Shown here piece after piece: positions 49,201-56,811 of a DNA stretch of 64,000 nucleotides. The stretch covers positions 19,688-83,687 of the forward strand of contig DASQIW010000195.1 of the NCBI GenBank assembly GCA_035631375.1. Direction: 5' to 3'. Numbering within the stretch: position 1 is the first letter of the stretch; each line of letters opens with the position of its first letter. The translations under genes and the position numbers were made by a program. The stretch is from JAJYUU01 sp035631375. GTDB taxonomy: Bacteria > Actinomycetota > Actinomycetes > Streptosporangiales > Streptosporangiaceae. A model generated the notes under the pieces. The model saw only the letters and a list, made by a program, of their open reading frames with translations. It made no database searches and had not been told where the DNA came from.

Positions 49201-50409
49201 ATGCGGCATCCCCTTGGGGATGCGCCGCTCGTGCAGCCACGCCAGCCCCGAGGCAAGCTCGATGGCTTCCAGCTGGTTTGACAGCGGCTGGCCACCCTCG
49301 CCATACCGGCGCAGCGTGTCCATCATGACCACGTACCAGTCCTCGTGGCCGAGGCGCCGGAACTCGGGCTCGATCTTGTGAAGCTCGCGGGCGTAGTCCG
49401 CGGTCAGTTCGGGGTCCATCTCGCCCTCATCGAGCGAGATGAAGGGACTGTCTGAGAACCCGTCCCACTGCGCGGCGCCCATGTCGATCGCGGCCGGCTC
49501 GCCACGGTCGTCGATCATGAGGTTGGCGTCGTGCCGGTCGTAGTTGCCGGTCAGCAGGTCGAGCATCCCGATGTCGAACCCAGCCTGCGTCTGGGGCATG
49601 TCATCGAACACTTCTGCCGGCGTGTAGCCGTCCCAGTTCCCGCCCGGCTGGGTCTCCTCCTCGGCGTAGCGCCAGGCGACCTTGCCCGGCACCACGTCCT
49701 CGATGATCTCCTCTGGGTCGTTCGGGTTGCGCGCGACCGCGGGCAGCCCGGAGCCGCCACCCAGAGCCTGGCTGACGTAGTAGGCCAGTTCCTCGGAGTC
49801 GTTGTAGATGGCCTCCTGGCGCTTGCGGAGCACCTTGCTGCCGTCGGGCAGCGTCATGATCTCGGTCACGCCCATCATGCCCTGCTCGGGCTGGTCATCG
49901 GGCTTGTCCACGGCTTGGCTGAGCACGCCGCTGGTGAACATGTCTTCGAGCCGACGCACGGGGGCGCTACCGGCCCCGTACTCGCTGACGATGGGCCGGG
50001 CTGGCATGCCGGGCAGCCACAGCTGGGTGCCATGGATGTCCATCAGGTGCGGGGGTGGCTCTGCCTGCCTCCCCGCGGCCCGCAGCACCGAGGCCGGCAT
50101 GGCCCGCGACAGCGGCTCGCGGTTCAGCACCTTGCCGCTGCCCCAGTCGAACTGATAGCGCTTGCCGTCGTCGGCGTCCACTGCGGCGACCATGCCGACC
50201 CTGGCCACCACGGTGCCAACCACCAGGCCGGGCTCGCCGACCACCTTGTCCCCGACCTCGGGCTTGCGCTCTCGCGGCCCGTACCCGGCCACCCGGAACA
50301 GGCCGGGCCCGCCGCGGACCCAGCGCCCGCCACCGGGCATGCCCTTGGGCACCCGGCGCTCGTGCAGCCACGCGGCGTCGGCTAGCTCAATCTGCTCGCT
50401 CAGACTCAC
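46225..50409 (-). CDS. Giant multidomain head-region protein: PI3/4-kinase-like, unknown phage domain, ADP-ribosyltransferase-like, ParB-like (1394 aa)
   Basis: Parts in order: linker motif LADAAWLHERRVPKGMPGGG (9-28, then RW at 29-30); SH3-like strand region (50-95); kinase-like domain ~180-370 with Lys in DGSKVLRK, catalytic loop GNYDRHDANLMI (288-299) and AIDMG (307-311), as in PI3/4-kinase or HipA-type folds; second linker motif (382-407); a domain ~415-690 with DAHLLAAAMSGGNAEEGA and VVIDAHALNIAAGG, like a conserved actinophage family (DUF7178-like, from memory); third linker PRDREGRWTRIGG (738-750); a domain ~785-960; fourth linker PRGHGGEWIKMGGGG (1017-1031); ADP-ribosyltransferase-like ~1118-1210 (HVYRGISEDEW, TNAAVDPASAVSYL); ParB-like ~1252-1335 (PLSAIAHLP, VISEGNHRRDAAAE); and the left-arm module (1354-1394). 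GTG 50409 overlaps the preceding gene. Domain calls are by motif only; injected effector role is inference. Confidence 0.6.
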   Translation of the reverse strand: MSLSEQIELADAAWLHERRVPKGMPGGGRWVRGGPGLFRVAGYGPRERKPEVGDKVVGEPGLVVGTVVARVGMVAAVDADDGKRYQFDWGSGKVLNREPLSRAMPASVLRAAGRQAEPPPHLMDIHGTQLWLPGMPARPIVSEYGAGSAPVRRLEDMFTSGVLSQAVDKPDDQPEQGMMGVTEIMTLPDGSKVLRKRQEAIYNDSEELAYYVSQALGGGSGLPAVARNPNDPEEIIEDVVPGKVAWRYAEEETQPGGNWDGYTPAEVFDDMPQTQAGFDIGMLDLLTGNYDRHDANLMIDDRGEPAAIDMGAAQWDGFSDSPFISLDEGEMDPELTADYARELHKIEPEFRRLGHEDWYVVMMDTLRRYGEGGQPLSNQLEAIELASGLAWLHERRIPKGMPHAGEWVHTPPDAPGKGLDRYKVPAHERLINPRADYPDPADMPFFKKHPVSVQNVLDAYDATDSDLRDAGMHWYHDAHLLAAAMSGGNAEEGAILLANYSPSANWPVNMFRAARVGHDRKPIPKGQGYISGDQVKKAQLALNGKHIDEVLVSPKTRSFAHLIARGKDADDDPYGHVVIDAHALNIAAGGALRGATYARGKKRGVKLPPEDVPPVGSDVRAHEYVGDMYRQAAKIVSEREGRLITPYQMQAITWVGQVLANQAEDRAAMEQVGGAKGRLANRAKDWRTWLSYARAQHLPMIPGVSALANEMALAQIIEMAGAGSLFAQLIELDWEQQPRDREGRWTRIGGLAEQLVGREAEYQRTRAAREDRRTHGRHEYPMIGPEHARGNSRPVSRAEFQELARKGNQWIDKAKRDATPINALDQHWDEIKSRGWAEVSKSWGGATIDSHTAEFLPDGADKYALTVRPRHMVPVHLPETISRADFERAMDQAKEMFRPVLERQSFYLGLFHDDDLHQIDIDPVAVVDSPDLVEQVGAYTHAIGGAYHFATGNGYWPPHVAEGADMAAGDVHFEHGLAQWHSQAVQVQGEEGTEPEEPGGDDDDEPAELAHFNPLQPRGHGGEWIKMGGGGWEGRDRALAEWFHPQQLEADEVRHPKSGYMVKAGLERTVTRPPESQHGNESLGIEGPPTFDVKDHGDPASPDYNSLRYMLPPVLRTEPIQHVYRGISEDEWRQAQERGYLQSDTRGVISPLEGTNAAVDPASAVSYLPSEGHSRIVKIKVRPEDKWFTIRSDNYLRTRQPIPLDRVEGVSPPMRKEGKYDELQVQQSPVLQARDYEGEVGNETHITRSEEGLIPLSAIAHLPGARGERPSEHRNRQGDKWQSFKDDIGRNGIRNPIFITVDYNGQPVISEGNHRRDAAAEVGQTHVPVQIRYFGHAEQQGTVLQRAQAEMSEPTYDGAVAMATRLAEVAAGAVDGESISGTIALADGLASRLS

Positions 50410-50584
50410 TGGCTCTCACGTATCCGTTGTCGAGCTTGGCGAGTTCGGCGTAGGCCTGCTCACCGTGCCGGGCCTGGTACTGGTCGGCCAGCCGCTGGGC
50501 CATGGCGCTGTCCCCGGTGAGGTGGTCGCCGTCCTGCCAGATCCAGCCGAGGACGCCCTGCTTGTCGCTGATCCGCAGCGCCAT
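50387..50584 (-). CDS. Small hypothetical protein (65 aa)
   Basis: ATG 50584 overlaps the stop of the 826-aa gene (TGATG). The product has SDKQGVLGWIWQDGDHLTGD and a helical stretch (AMAQRLADQYQARHGEQAYA). It is coupled on both sides between two large multidomain genes. Not recognised. Confidence 0.55.
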   Translation of the reverse strand: MALRISDKQGVLGWIWQDGDHLTGDSAMAQRLADQYQARHGEQAYAELAKLDNGYVRASESERAD

Positions 50585-53064
50585 CACAGCGTGCGAAGCT
50601 CAGCCAGGTCGGCCCGCAGCGTGGCCCGCAGCGCGGCGATCTTGGCGTTGATGGTGGCCGGGCTCGGGCGTTTCGCGGTCTTTCGCGCGGTTGCGCCGGC
50701 TTTCGTGGCGCCGGCCTTGGCCGCAGCGGCCTGCTTGGCGCTGGTCGCAGCCGCGCCCTTTTTGACCGGGGTCGAGGACCGGGACTTGCCGTGGCGGGGT
50801 AGCTGGGCCTGCAGCGCGGCGATCTGGGCCCGGATCCCGGCGATCTTGGTGAGCAGAGCCCGGCGCTGGCGGGTGTCGTGCCGGTGCTCCTGACGGGCGG
50901 CCTGCTGCTTACGCTTCTTCTGCTGCTGCTGGCCACCGCCCTTGGAGAACTGGCCACCGGCCGGGCTGCCCGCTGCCGCCCGCTGCTCGTTCTGCCAGTT
51001 CTTCGACTGCGGGCCACCGGGCGGGGAGCCTAGCTCAACCGCTAGCTCGACCAGCGCCTCGGTGATCTCCCACGGGCTGATCGCGTGGCCGTGGCTGGCC
51101 TTGGCGCGGGCCTGCCGCTCGATCTCGCCAGCCTCGGCCCTGGTGGCCGCGCCCTTGACCTCGGGGTGCTTGGACCGGACCATCCACTTGCGGATCGCGG
51201 CCCGCGCGATGGCGTAGGCCTTGCCCGAGGGCATGCCGCGCTTCTCGATCAGCGCCTTGACGACCTGCTGCAGATACGGGGTGTGGCCCATGCCCTCGAC
51301 GTCGTAGAGGCCCGGACCGCCAGGCCTCCCCCGAGGTGCCGGGGTTCGCTCAAGCATGGCGGTCCGGGCACTCAGTTCGGTGGCGAGTCCCTTGATCGCC
51401 AGCGCGTTCGGGTGCGGCCCGATGATGTTGAACTTCCGCAACTGGTCGGGCGACATGCCCTTGGCTGAGCGCAGCTTCGCACGGCGGCGGCGGATCAGCG
51501 CCTTGGTGAGGGCGCGCACCGACTCCCCGGACTCCCTGATCCACCCGTGGACGAACCCCTTGGGCCCGACTAGCTCGATGGCGTCGTGGTCGCCGGCGTA
51601 GCCGATGTACTGGGCCCGCTGAGCGCCCGCGGTCGGGTGGGCGGGCGGCCTGATACTGCTCTGGATGCTGCCGGGGTGCTGCATGCTCTCGTGCAGCGGG
51701 TTCTTGATCTTGCCCTCCCAGCCGGTCACACCCGGTGGCACCCGGCGCAGCTGGCGGTTCAGGTCGGCCAGTTCGCGGGTGTGCTTGCCGCCGGCCTCGT
51801 GGACGTTGGCCCAGCGGGCCATGTCGAGGTGGATCCGGGCCCGGTGCATGTCCCGCCCGCCGACCGCGCTGGCCACGTTGTGCAGCGCGTTGCGCATGGT
51901 CGGCGAGGCGTGCGCCGGGTCGCCCGAGGAGATCCCGGCCCGCTCGGCGAAGTCCTCGATCGCGCGGATGTGCTCGAAGCTGCCGGGCAACGTGCCCGGC
52001 GCGAACACCCCGGTCGCTCCGACCTTGATCCACCCGTGGACGTAGCCGTGCGGGCCGACCAGTTCGAGGATGCGGAGAGCGTCCTCTAGCTCGCTGGCGA
52101 GCCCGGCTGCCAGCGTGCCCTTCTTGACCGCGGCGGCGATGATGTAGGCGCCGTAGGGGGACCGGCCGCGCTTGCGCAGCTTGTCGTAGATCACCCGCTG
52201 GCCCTTGGTCAGCTGGTGCCGGAACACGGCCTCGACCTCGCCCGCGCGGGCGACCGACTCCTTCTTGCTCGGCGTGCCGAGGGCCTCGGACGCGCCCATG
52301 GCCTCCTTGAGGCTCAGGTGCCGGCCGAACACGCTGCCCTTGGTGCCAACGAACCCCGGCGTCTGGTGGCCGGGCCCCATGCCGGGCAGTGGCAGGTCAG
52401 TCTCGTAGAAGCCGGTGTGCTTGCCCTTGGTCTTGACATTGACCCCGACAGACCGCAGCGCGGGGGCCTGCCCCACGCCCACGTACTTCCAGCCGTGGAC
52501 GTAGCCCTTCTTGCCGACCAGGTCGATGACCTCGCCGGGCTCGCCCGCCGCGGCTATCTGACCTGTGTTGCCCGCGTTGTCCGGTGCATTGTCCGGTGGC
52601 TGGCGGAAGGTGTCGTTGCGGGCCCGAAGGTCTTCCAGATCCTGCACCGCGAGCCGGTGCTGGTGGACCAGGTGCATGTGGTGCTTGGCCAGGGCGTGGC
52701 CCTCGTCGTCAGTGATGCCGTGCCGGATCAGGTTGCGCGGGGTGAGCACCTCCATCGCGGCGTCGAGATGGCGCCTGGCGCCCTCGGTTGAGCCCCACAT
52801 CAGCACCTTGGCCGCGTCCCGCACGTGCGAGCCGGCCGTGGTCTCCGGGTGGTCGGCGTCGATCAGCGAGGCGGTGCGCCGCATCCGGCCCGCAGTCGCG
52901 TCCCGGTGCTCGCGCTCACGGGCGTGCTGGGGACGCTGCGGGGAAGCACTGGCTGCCAGATCAAGACTTGCGCGGGGAGTCAGGCTTTTGGGGGCCCACC
53001 GGGTGGCGCATTGGACCAGGTGGTCCCGCGCGGTCCAACCCTCGGGTACTGCTGGCTGGCCCAC
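50584..53064 (-). CDS. Large head-region protein with three GxVHGW motifs (up to 826 aa)
   Basis: Start uncertain. GTG 53064 overlaps the next gene by 85 bases, a CTG overlapping that gene's stop is possible, and ATG 52884 is the first ATG. The motif DLVGKKGYVHGWKYVG (181-196) recurs at 333-348 (ELVGPHGYVHGWIKVG) and 497-509 (ELVGPKGFVHGWI). Each is followed by a helical segment, one with LTKGQRVIYDKLRKRG and one with ALIEKRGMPSGKAYAIARAA. Near the end come SPAGGQFSKGGG and a Lys/Ala-rich helical tail. It looks like a modular, basic, DNA- or capsid-associated protein with repeated docking motifs. No enzyme seen. Location next to MuF-like and portal genes suggests it enters the head. Confidence 0.55.
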   Translation of the reverse strand: MGQPAVPEGWTARDHLVQCATRWAPKSLTPRASLDLAASASPQRPQHAREREHRDATAGRMRRTASLIDADHPETTAGSHVRDAAKVLMWGSTEGARRHLDAAMEVLTPRNLIRHGITDDEGHALAKHHMHLVHQHRLAVQDLEDLRARNDTFRQPPDNAPDNAGNTGQIAAAGEPGEVIDLVGKKGYVHGWKYVGVGQAPALRSVGVNVKTKGKHTGFYETDLPLPGMGPGHQTPGFVGTKGSVFGRHLSLKEAMGASEALGTPSKKESVARAGEVEAVFRHQLTKGQRVIYDKLRKRGRSPYGAYIIAAAVKKGTLAAGLASELEDALRILELVGPHGYVHGWIKVGATGVFAPGTLPGSFEHIRAIEDFAERAGISSGDPAHASPTMRNALHNVASAVGGRDMHRARIHLDMARWANVHEAGGKHTRELADLNRQLRRVPPGVTGWEGKIKNPLHESMQHPGSIQSSIRPPAHPTAGAQRAQYIGYAGDHDAIELVGPKGFVHGWIRESGESVRALTKALIRRRRAKLRSAKGMSPDQLRKFNIIGPHPNALAIKGLATELSARTAMLERTPAPRGRPGGPGLYDVEGMGHTPYLQQVVKALIEKRGMPSGKAYAIARAAIRKWMVRSKHPEVKGAATRAEAGEIERQARAKASHGHAISPWEITEALVELAVELGSPPGGPQSKNWQNEQRAAAGSPAGGQFSKGGGQQQQKKRKQQAARQEHRHDTRQRRALLTKIAGIRAQIAALQAQLPRHGKSRSSTPVKKGAAATSAKQAAAAKAGATKAGATARKTAKRPSPATINAKIAALRATLRADLAELRTL

Positions 53065-53327
53065 TGAGCGTGCTGCCGGCCCCTGGGGCCAAGCGGCGGT
53101 GGGCCGAAGCCACGCTCCTGCCGGATCGCGGCATCCCGGTTGGCCCTGCGCTTGCGGGCGAGGGCCCGCTGCAGCTGGGGCTTGGTCGCACTCTTGAGCG
53201 TGACGCCCCTGGGCAGGTGCTCGATGGCATCCGCATCGGCGACCAGGGACCGCCAGCGGCCGAGAGGGTCACGGGGCTCAGCCGGATCGAACGCCAGGTC
53301 TGCTGCCACGCTCACCTGATCACCCAC
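52980..53327 (-). CDS. Head-region protein with GRW motif (115 aa)
   Basis: GTG 53327. Begins AADLAFDPAEPRDPLGRWRS, the same 'P-R-D-x-x-G-R-W' linker type found in the 1394-aa protein. A helical middle (KPQLQRALARKRRANRDAAI) and a Gly/Pro-rich basic end (GPPPLGPRGRQHAQW) follow. Probably part of the same modular system. Its 3' end overlaps the longest reading of the 826-aa gene. Confidence 0.55.
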   Translation of the reverse strand: MGDQVSVAADLAFDPAEPRDPLGRWRSLVADADAIEHLPRGVTLKSATKPQLQRALARKRRANRDAAIRQERGFGPPPLGPRGRQHAQWASQQYPRVGPRGTTWSNAPPGGPPKA

Positions 53328-53387
53328 CTCATCGGTGGCACCAAGACTAACCGCCGAACCACCCTCGGAACCAGGTGACCAGGCGGC

Positions 53388-53909
53388 TCAGAAGGAAGGG
53401 GCTGCGTCCGGGGGCGGGGCGTTCGGGTCGGCGGGAGCGGCGTCGGGCGGCGTCGTGTCCACGGGGGCCGGTGCGTTCGGGTCCGGGGCCGGGATCGGGT
53501 CGGCGGGCGGCGCTGCGTCCGGGGGCGTCGAGGTCGCCACTGCGGAGAGCCCGGTGTCGGCGTTCTGCAGCGAGGCCAGCGCGGAGTGCAGCGGGGACAG
53601 GTCCGCGGGCGGGGCGTCCGGGTGGGCGGCGACGTACTGCTGGATCCAGCCGGTCGCGTCGGTCATGTGCTGGCCCACCACGCCGATCGCGTCGGCCATG
53701 GACTGGATGTCGGCCTGCTCCTGGCTCATGCCGGTCATGATCACTCCTAGCTTGGTGTCGATCTCGGTCAGTTTCGCAAGCAGCGCAGCCGGGAGGATCT
53801 CGTCGGCCGACACCAGCGTGGGCGGGGTGGTGGTCAGGTCGATGAACAGGTACTGGCCGTTTGCCACGGCACCCGACCGTAGCAGCACCAGGCCACCGCT
53901 GTCAGGCAT
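53388..53909 (-). CDS. Head-region protein with Pro-rich tail (173 aa)
   Basis: ATG 53909 overlaps the MuF-like stop by 8 bases. Residues 1-35 form strands (LVLLRSGAVANGQYLFIDLT), then a helical region (LLAKLTEIDTKLGVIMTGMS, ADAIGVVGQHMTDATGWIQQ). The last ~60 residues are Pro/Asp/Ala-rich like the protein at 59349. Not recognised. Confidence 0.6.
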   Translation of the reverse strand: MPDSGGLVLLRSGAVANGQYLFIDLTTTPPTLVSADEILPAALLAKLTEIDTKLGVIMTGMSQEQADIQSMADAIGVVGQHMTDATGWIQQYVAAHPDAPPADLSPLHSALASLQNADTGLSAVATSTPPDAAPPADPIPAPDPNAPAPVDTTPPDAAPADPNAPPPDAAPSF

Positions 53910-54564
53910 AGGCCGGCCTCCGGGCCCTGAACGCCTCACCACCGACAAGTGGCGCACCGGGGAACGGCGGGCCCGGCAGGCACCGGCAGTGCGGGTGGAC
54001 CGCTCCGGGGTAGCCGATCGGGGGCATCTGGTCGGCGTAGAAGTTGCGGCGGTTGGCCGCCAGGCATTCCGGCGAGGTGCGGCTGTCCCTGCGGGTGTAC
54101 CAGCCGAGCAGTCGGCCGTAGTCCATCGAGGCGCTGTCCACGTTGGCCGCTGCCTGCGCACGGGCCCAGTTGGCCATCAGGTGCTGCCCGTAGTTGCGCC
54201 GCTCGCGGATGACACCGTCGGCCAGCGCCCGCACCAGGGACTCGTCACGGGAGCGCGCCGCGGTGACGTCGGCCTGCAAGCGCCGGGCCGAGGCGACCAG
54301 GAACTGGGCCCGGCGCATCAGGTTGAGCCGGGCCACGTGAGCCGTCGCGGGCCCGTGGAAGCCGGTGGTCTCGGGCGGCATGCCCATGACCACCCCGAGC
54401 GCGGCCTCCACCACCTTGCGCCTGATCCCCTCGGCGATGAACAGCGGGGCCAGGACGCCCGCCGCTGCGGCGACCGTCGCCGCGGTGGCCAGGACCGCAG
54501 CAGCGGCGACCGGCAGCTGCTGGGGTGGCGGCTGCTGAGGTGGCGGCTGCTGGGGGGTGGTCAT
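53902..54564 (-). CDS. MuF-like minor head protein (220 aa)
   Basis: The N-terminus is Pro/Gln-rich. A hydrophobic helix (~17-45) follows, then a long helical part and a C-terminal metal-site segment: RRDSRTSPECLAANRRNFYA followed by PHCRCLPGPPFP. The Cys and H-C-R-C ligands are the MuF/SPP1-gp7 signature. These proteins associate with the portal and are packaged. The ATG at 54564 overlaps the holin-like gene's stop. Confidence 0.7.
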   Translation of the reverse strand: MTTPQQPPPQQPPPQQLPVAAAAVLATAATVAAAAGVLAPLFIAEGIRRKVVEAALGVVMGMPPETTGFHGPATAHVARLNLMRRAQFLVASARRLQADVTAARSRDESLVRALADGVIRERRNYGQHLMANWARAQAAANVDSASMDYGRLLGWYTRRDSRTSPECLAANRRNFYADQMPPIGYPGAVHPHCRCLPGPPFPGAPLVGGEAFRARRPAYA

Positions 54565-54848
54565 ACGTGCGGCTGGTCCGGTGGCAGCGCGACGTTCTCC
54601 ACATGCCGGCCCGGCTGCACAGCCACCAGGTCCGGGCGGTGAGTGTGCGGCGCCAGGTAGGCGGCGGCTGCCGACAGCAGGAACGCGATGATGATCGGCA
54701 GGCTCTGCTGCTGGTCCGGCGTCAGATGATCATGCAGCCACGGCACGGCGCTGATCAGGATCGTGGACAGGTAGCCAGCGATCAGCGCGGTGGTCGGGCC
54801 GGCCACGGCCTTCTGCTCGATCGGCGATGCCCCGCCTAGCCCGGCCAT
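54561..54848 (-). CDS. Holin-like two-helix membrane protein (95 aa)
   Basis: ATG 54848. Two hydrophobic helices (TALIAGYLSTILISAVPWL and SLPIIIAFLLSAAAAYLA) are separated by a short polar turn with DHLTPDQQQ; the C-terminus is polar. The shape fits small phage holins. Its place inside the portal-MuF region rather than next to the endolysin is unusual. Confidence 0.6.
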   Translation of the reverse strand: MAGLGGASPIEQKAVAGPTTALIAGYLSTILISAVPWLHDHLTPDQQQSLPIIIAFLLSAAAAYLAPHTHRPDLVAVQPGRHVENVALPPDQPHV

Positions 54849-55033
54849 GTGTCGTCCTCCTGCCAGTTGTAGCCCCAGCGCCGGAACCCCCGGCGCGTGA
54901 ACCCCAGCCGCTTTAGCTCGCGCACGTCGAACGGGTATCGCCACTGGGCCCACAGCCACCAGGCCAGCCGCACGACCCACGGCGGCTGGGGCAGCGGCTC
55001 GATGATCTCCCGCGTCAGGTGCTGGCCGCTCAT
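54836..55033 (-). CDS. Small basic Trp-rich protein (65 aa)
   Basis: ATG 55033 overlaps the previous stop (ATGA). Residues include PLPQPPWVVRLAWWLWAQWR and ELKRLGFTRRGFRRWGYNWQ. The hydrophobic Trp cluster could lie at a membrane. It overlaps the holin-like gene by 13 bases and may act with it. Confidence 0.55.
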   Translation of the reverse strand: MSGQHLTREIIEPLPQPPWVVRLAWWLWAQWRYPFDVRELKRLGFTRRGFRRWGYNWQEDDTWPG

Positions 55034-55218
55034 AGCGGGTGGATGGTGACGTCGCGGTCCACGTGCTCGTGGACGGTGTGGCCAAGTGCTATCGCGTGCA
55101 TCGCCGCCTGGCTCATCAGGCCTGAGACCTCGGACAGGTCGTGCGCGTCCCCGTGCCAGTCGCCCTCGTCGCATATCGCCGTCGCTGTCTCGTGGTTGTC
55201 GATCTTGATCTCTGGCAT
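55030..55218 (-). CDS. Small acidic protein (62 aa)
   Basis: ATG 55218 has AGGGGGCGCC in front. IKIDNHETATAICDEGDWHG then a helix (MSQAAMHAIALGHTVHEHVD). His- and Asp-rich; metal binding is possible but unsupported. ATGA overlap with the next gene. Confidence 0.55.
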   Translation of the reverse strand: MPEIKIDNHETATAICDEGDWHGDAHDLSEVSGLMSQAAMHAIALGHTVHEHVDRDVTIHPL

Positions 55219-55233
55219 GGCGCCCCCTTGGTG

Positions 55234-56811
55234 CTAGGCCATGCGTCCCGGTGGCGGGGTCTGTGGCGGGGTGGACGGGGTGCGGGGCGGCTGGCGCTGG
55301 GCACCGGGTGCGGGGGTGGTCGGGAGGGACGCCCCAGGGCGAGGTGGCGCCCCTCCCGCCTGGGATGCACGCGCTATACCGACCGCAGCGTTCGCCATCC
55401 CGTTCAGTGCCCCTAGCTGGCCTGCCGCCTGCGACGGCATGCCGGGGGGCGCTGCAGCCTGCATCTGCTCAGCGCGCTGGTTGGCCGTCGAAGTGAGCGC
55501 GGCATGGACCTGGTCGATGTCTAGCTGCAAGATGCTCGCCATGCGCTCGGTGATCAGGTCGAGCACCTGCAGCGGGATGTGCAGGGCCGGCGCGGCGGCC
55601 AGGGTCTGGAACATCGTGAGCAGGGCCTGGATCTGCTCATCCTGCAGCGGGCCGAAGTGCCACTGAGGGTAGACCGCCTCGGTGCCGAAGTTCAGCAGGA
55701 CCAGCGGCCGGATCAGGTCGAAGCTGATCGACTCGGCGATCTCCTTGGCCACGGCCTGCCGGCTCTTGAGGTAGAAGCTGCTCTGGTCCTGGCTGAGCGC
55801 GTAGCTGCCCCGGCCACCCGTGGCCGACCCAGTGAGCGCCATGAACCCAGCCAGGACGCTGTGGGTCTGCCAGGACTCAAGCCAGGCCATCGCGTCCTTG
55901 AAGATCGCACCGCCCTGGGCATCCCCCGCCAGCATGTCGAACGACTTCTGGCCGTCGGCCGGGTGGATCAGGCCGACCACCCCGCTGCTCTTGAGCGAGG
56001 CGATATCATCGGCGCGCTGGTTGGCCTCGGGCTGGTCGTTGCCGTAGACAATGACGCGCGGCAGCGAAGTGTTCTCCAAGAAGTGATACCACAAATACAG
56101 CAGCTTCATTTTCGTCTGGTAACACCAATAGCAGATGTCCATCTCGCTCAGCCCGGTCAATGGCTCGCGCGCCTTGCCGTGCGTATAGACATAGGAACGG
56201 ATCTCGGGGATATCGACATATCCCGGTATCTGCTGTTTCGGTGTGGTCAGTTGCCCGCCGAACAGCCACACCTGCTGGCGGAATCCCTTCTTGGCGCCGG
56301 TCCTGCTGTCGTAGCGGGCCTGGCATGTGGAGGGCGGGCGGAAGGCGATCTTGTCGTAGATGATCTTCCCGTCGCTGTCGCGGATCTTCCAGACCTTCTC
56401 GAAGAACGCGCGCCGGAATATCTGGCCCGAGGTGATCTGACCGATGAGGTCCGACACCGGGGTGGCCATCCCGTCGTCGGAATCGGGGGAGGCCATGACT
56501 GAGCGCACGAACTCGGCCTCGCCCTTGTCGCCGTGACCCGGCCGGATCTCCCAGTCGGCCTCGCGGATCGGCAGGGTCAGCACGTTCTCGACCGCGGAGC
56601 AGATCCCGTCGCGGCGGAACATCGCCTTCATGTCGCGGCTGGTCCACTCGCCGTAGTCGAAGACGTCGCCCGAGCCGTAGTAGGCGAACAGCCGCTGGCC
56701 CACATCGAACTGGGTGCCAAGCTCATCAGCGAGCAGCTTGCGCCTAGTGGCCTTCTTGAGGTCGGGGAACTGGACTAGCTCACCCGTCGCTGCGTTGTCC
56801 TTGCTCGCCAC
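55234..56811 (-). CDS. Portal protein, DUF935-like (525 aa)
   Basis: ATG 56811 overlaps the terminase stop. Key segments: VENVLTLPIREADWEIRPGH near residue 75-95, FEKVWKIRDSDGKIIYDKIA, LYLWYHFLENTSLPRVIVYG, and QTHSVLAGFMALTGSATGGR. These fit Mu gp29/DUF935-type portals. The C-terminal ~80 residues are Pro/Gln-rich. The stretch at 56040-56260 has lower GC and unusual codons, like part of the capsid gene. The protein forms the dodecameric DNA channel of the head. Confidence 0.8.
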   Translation of the reverse strand: MASKDNAATGELVQFPDLKKATRRKLLADELGTQFDVGQRLFAYYGSGDVFDYGEWTSRDMKAMFRRDGICSAVENVLTLPIREADWEIRPGHGDKGEAEFVRSVMASPDSDDGMATPVSDLIGQITSGQIFRRAFFEKVWKIRDSDGKIIYDKIAFRPPSTCQARYDSRTGAKKGFRQQVWLFGGQLTTPKQQIPGYVDIPEIRSYVYTHGKAREPLTGLSEMDICYWCYQTKMKLLYLWYHFLENTSLPRVIVYGNDQPEANQRADDIASLKSSGVVGLIHPADGQKSFDMLAGDAQGGAIFKDAMAWLESWQTHSVLAGFMALTGSATGGRGSYALSQDQSSFYLKSRQAVAKEIAESISFDLIRPLVLLNFGTEAVYPQWHFGPLQDEQIQALLTMFQTLAAAPALHIPLQVLDLITERMASILQLDIDQVHAALTSTANQRAEQMQAAAPPGMPSQAAGQLGALNGMANAAVGIARASQAGGAPPRPGASLPTTPAPGAQRQPPRTPSTPPQTPPPGRMA

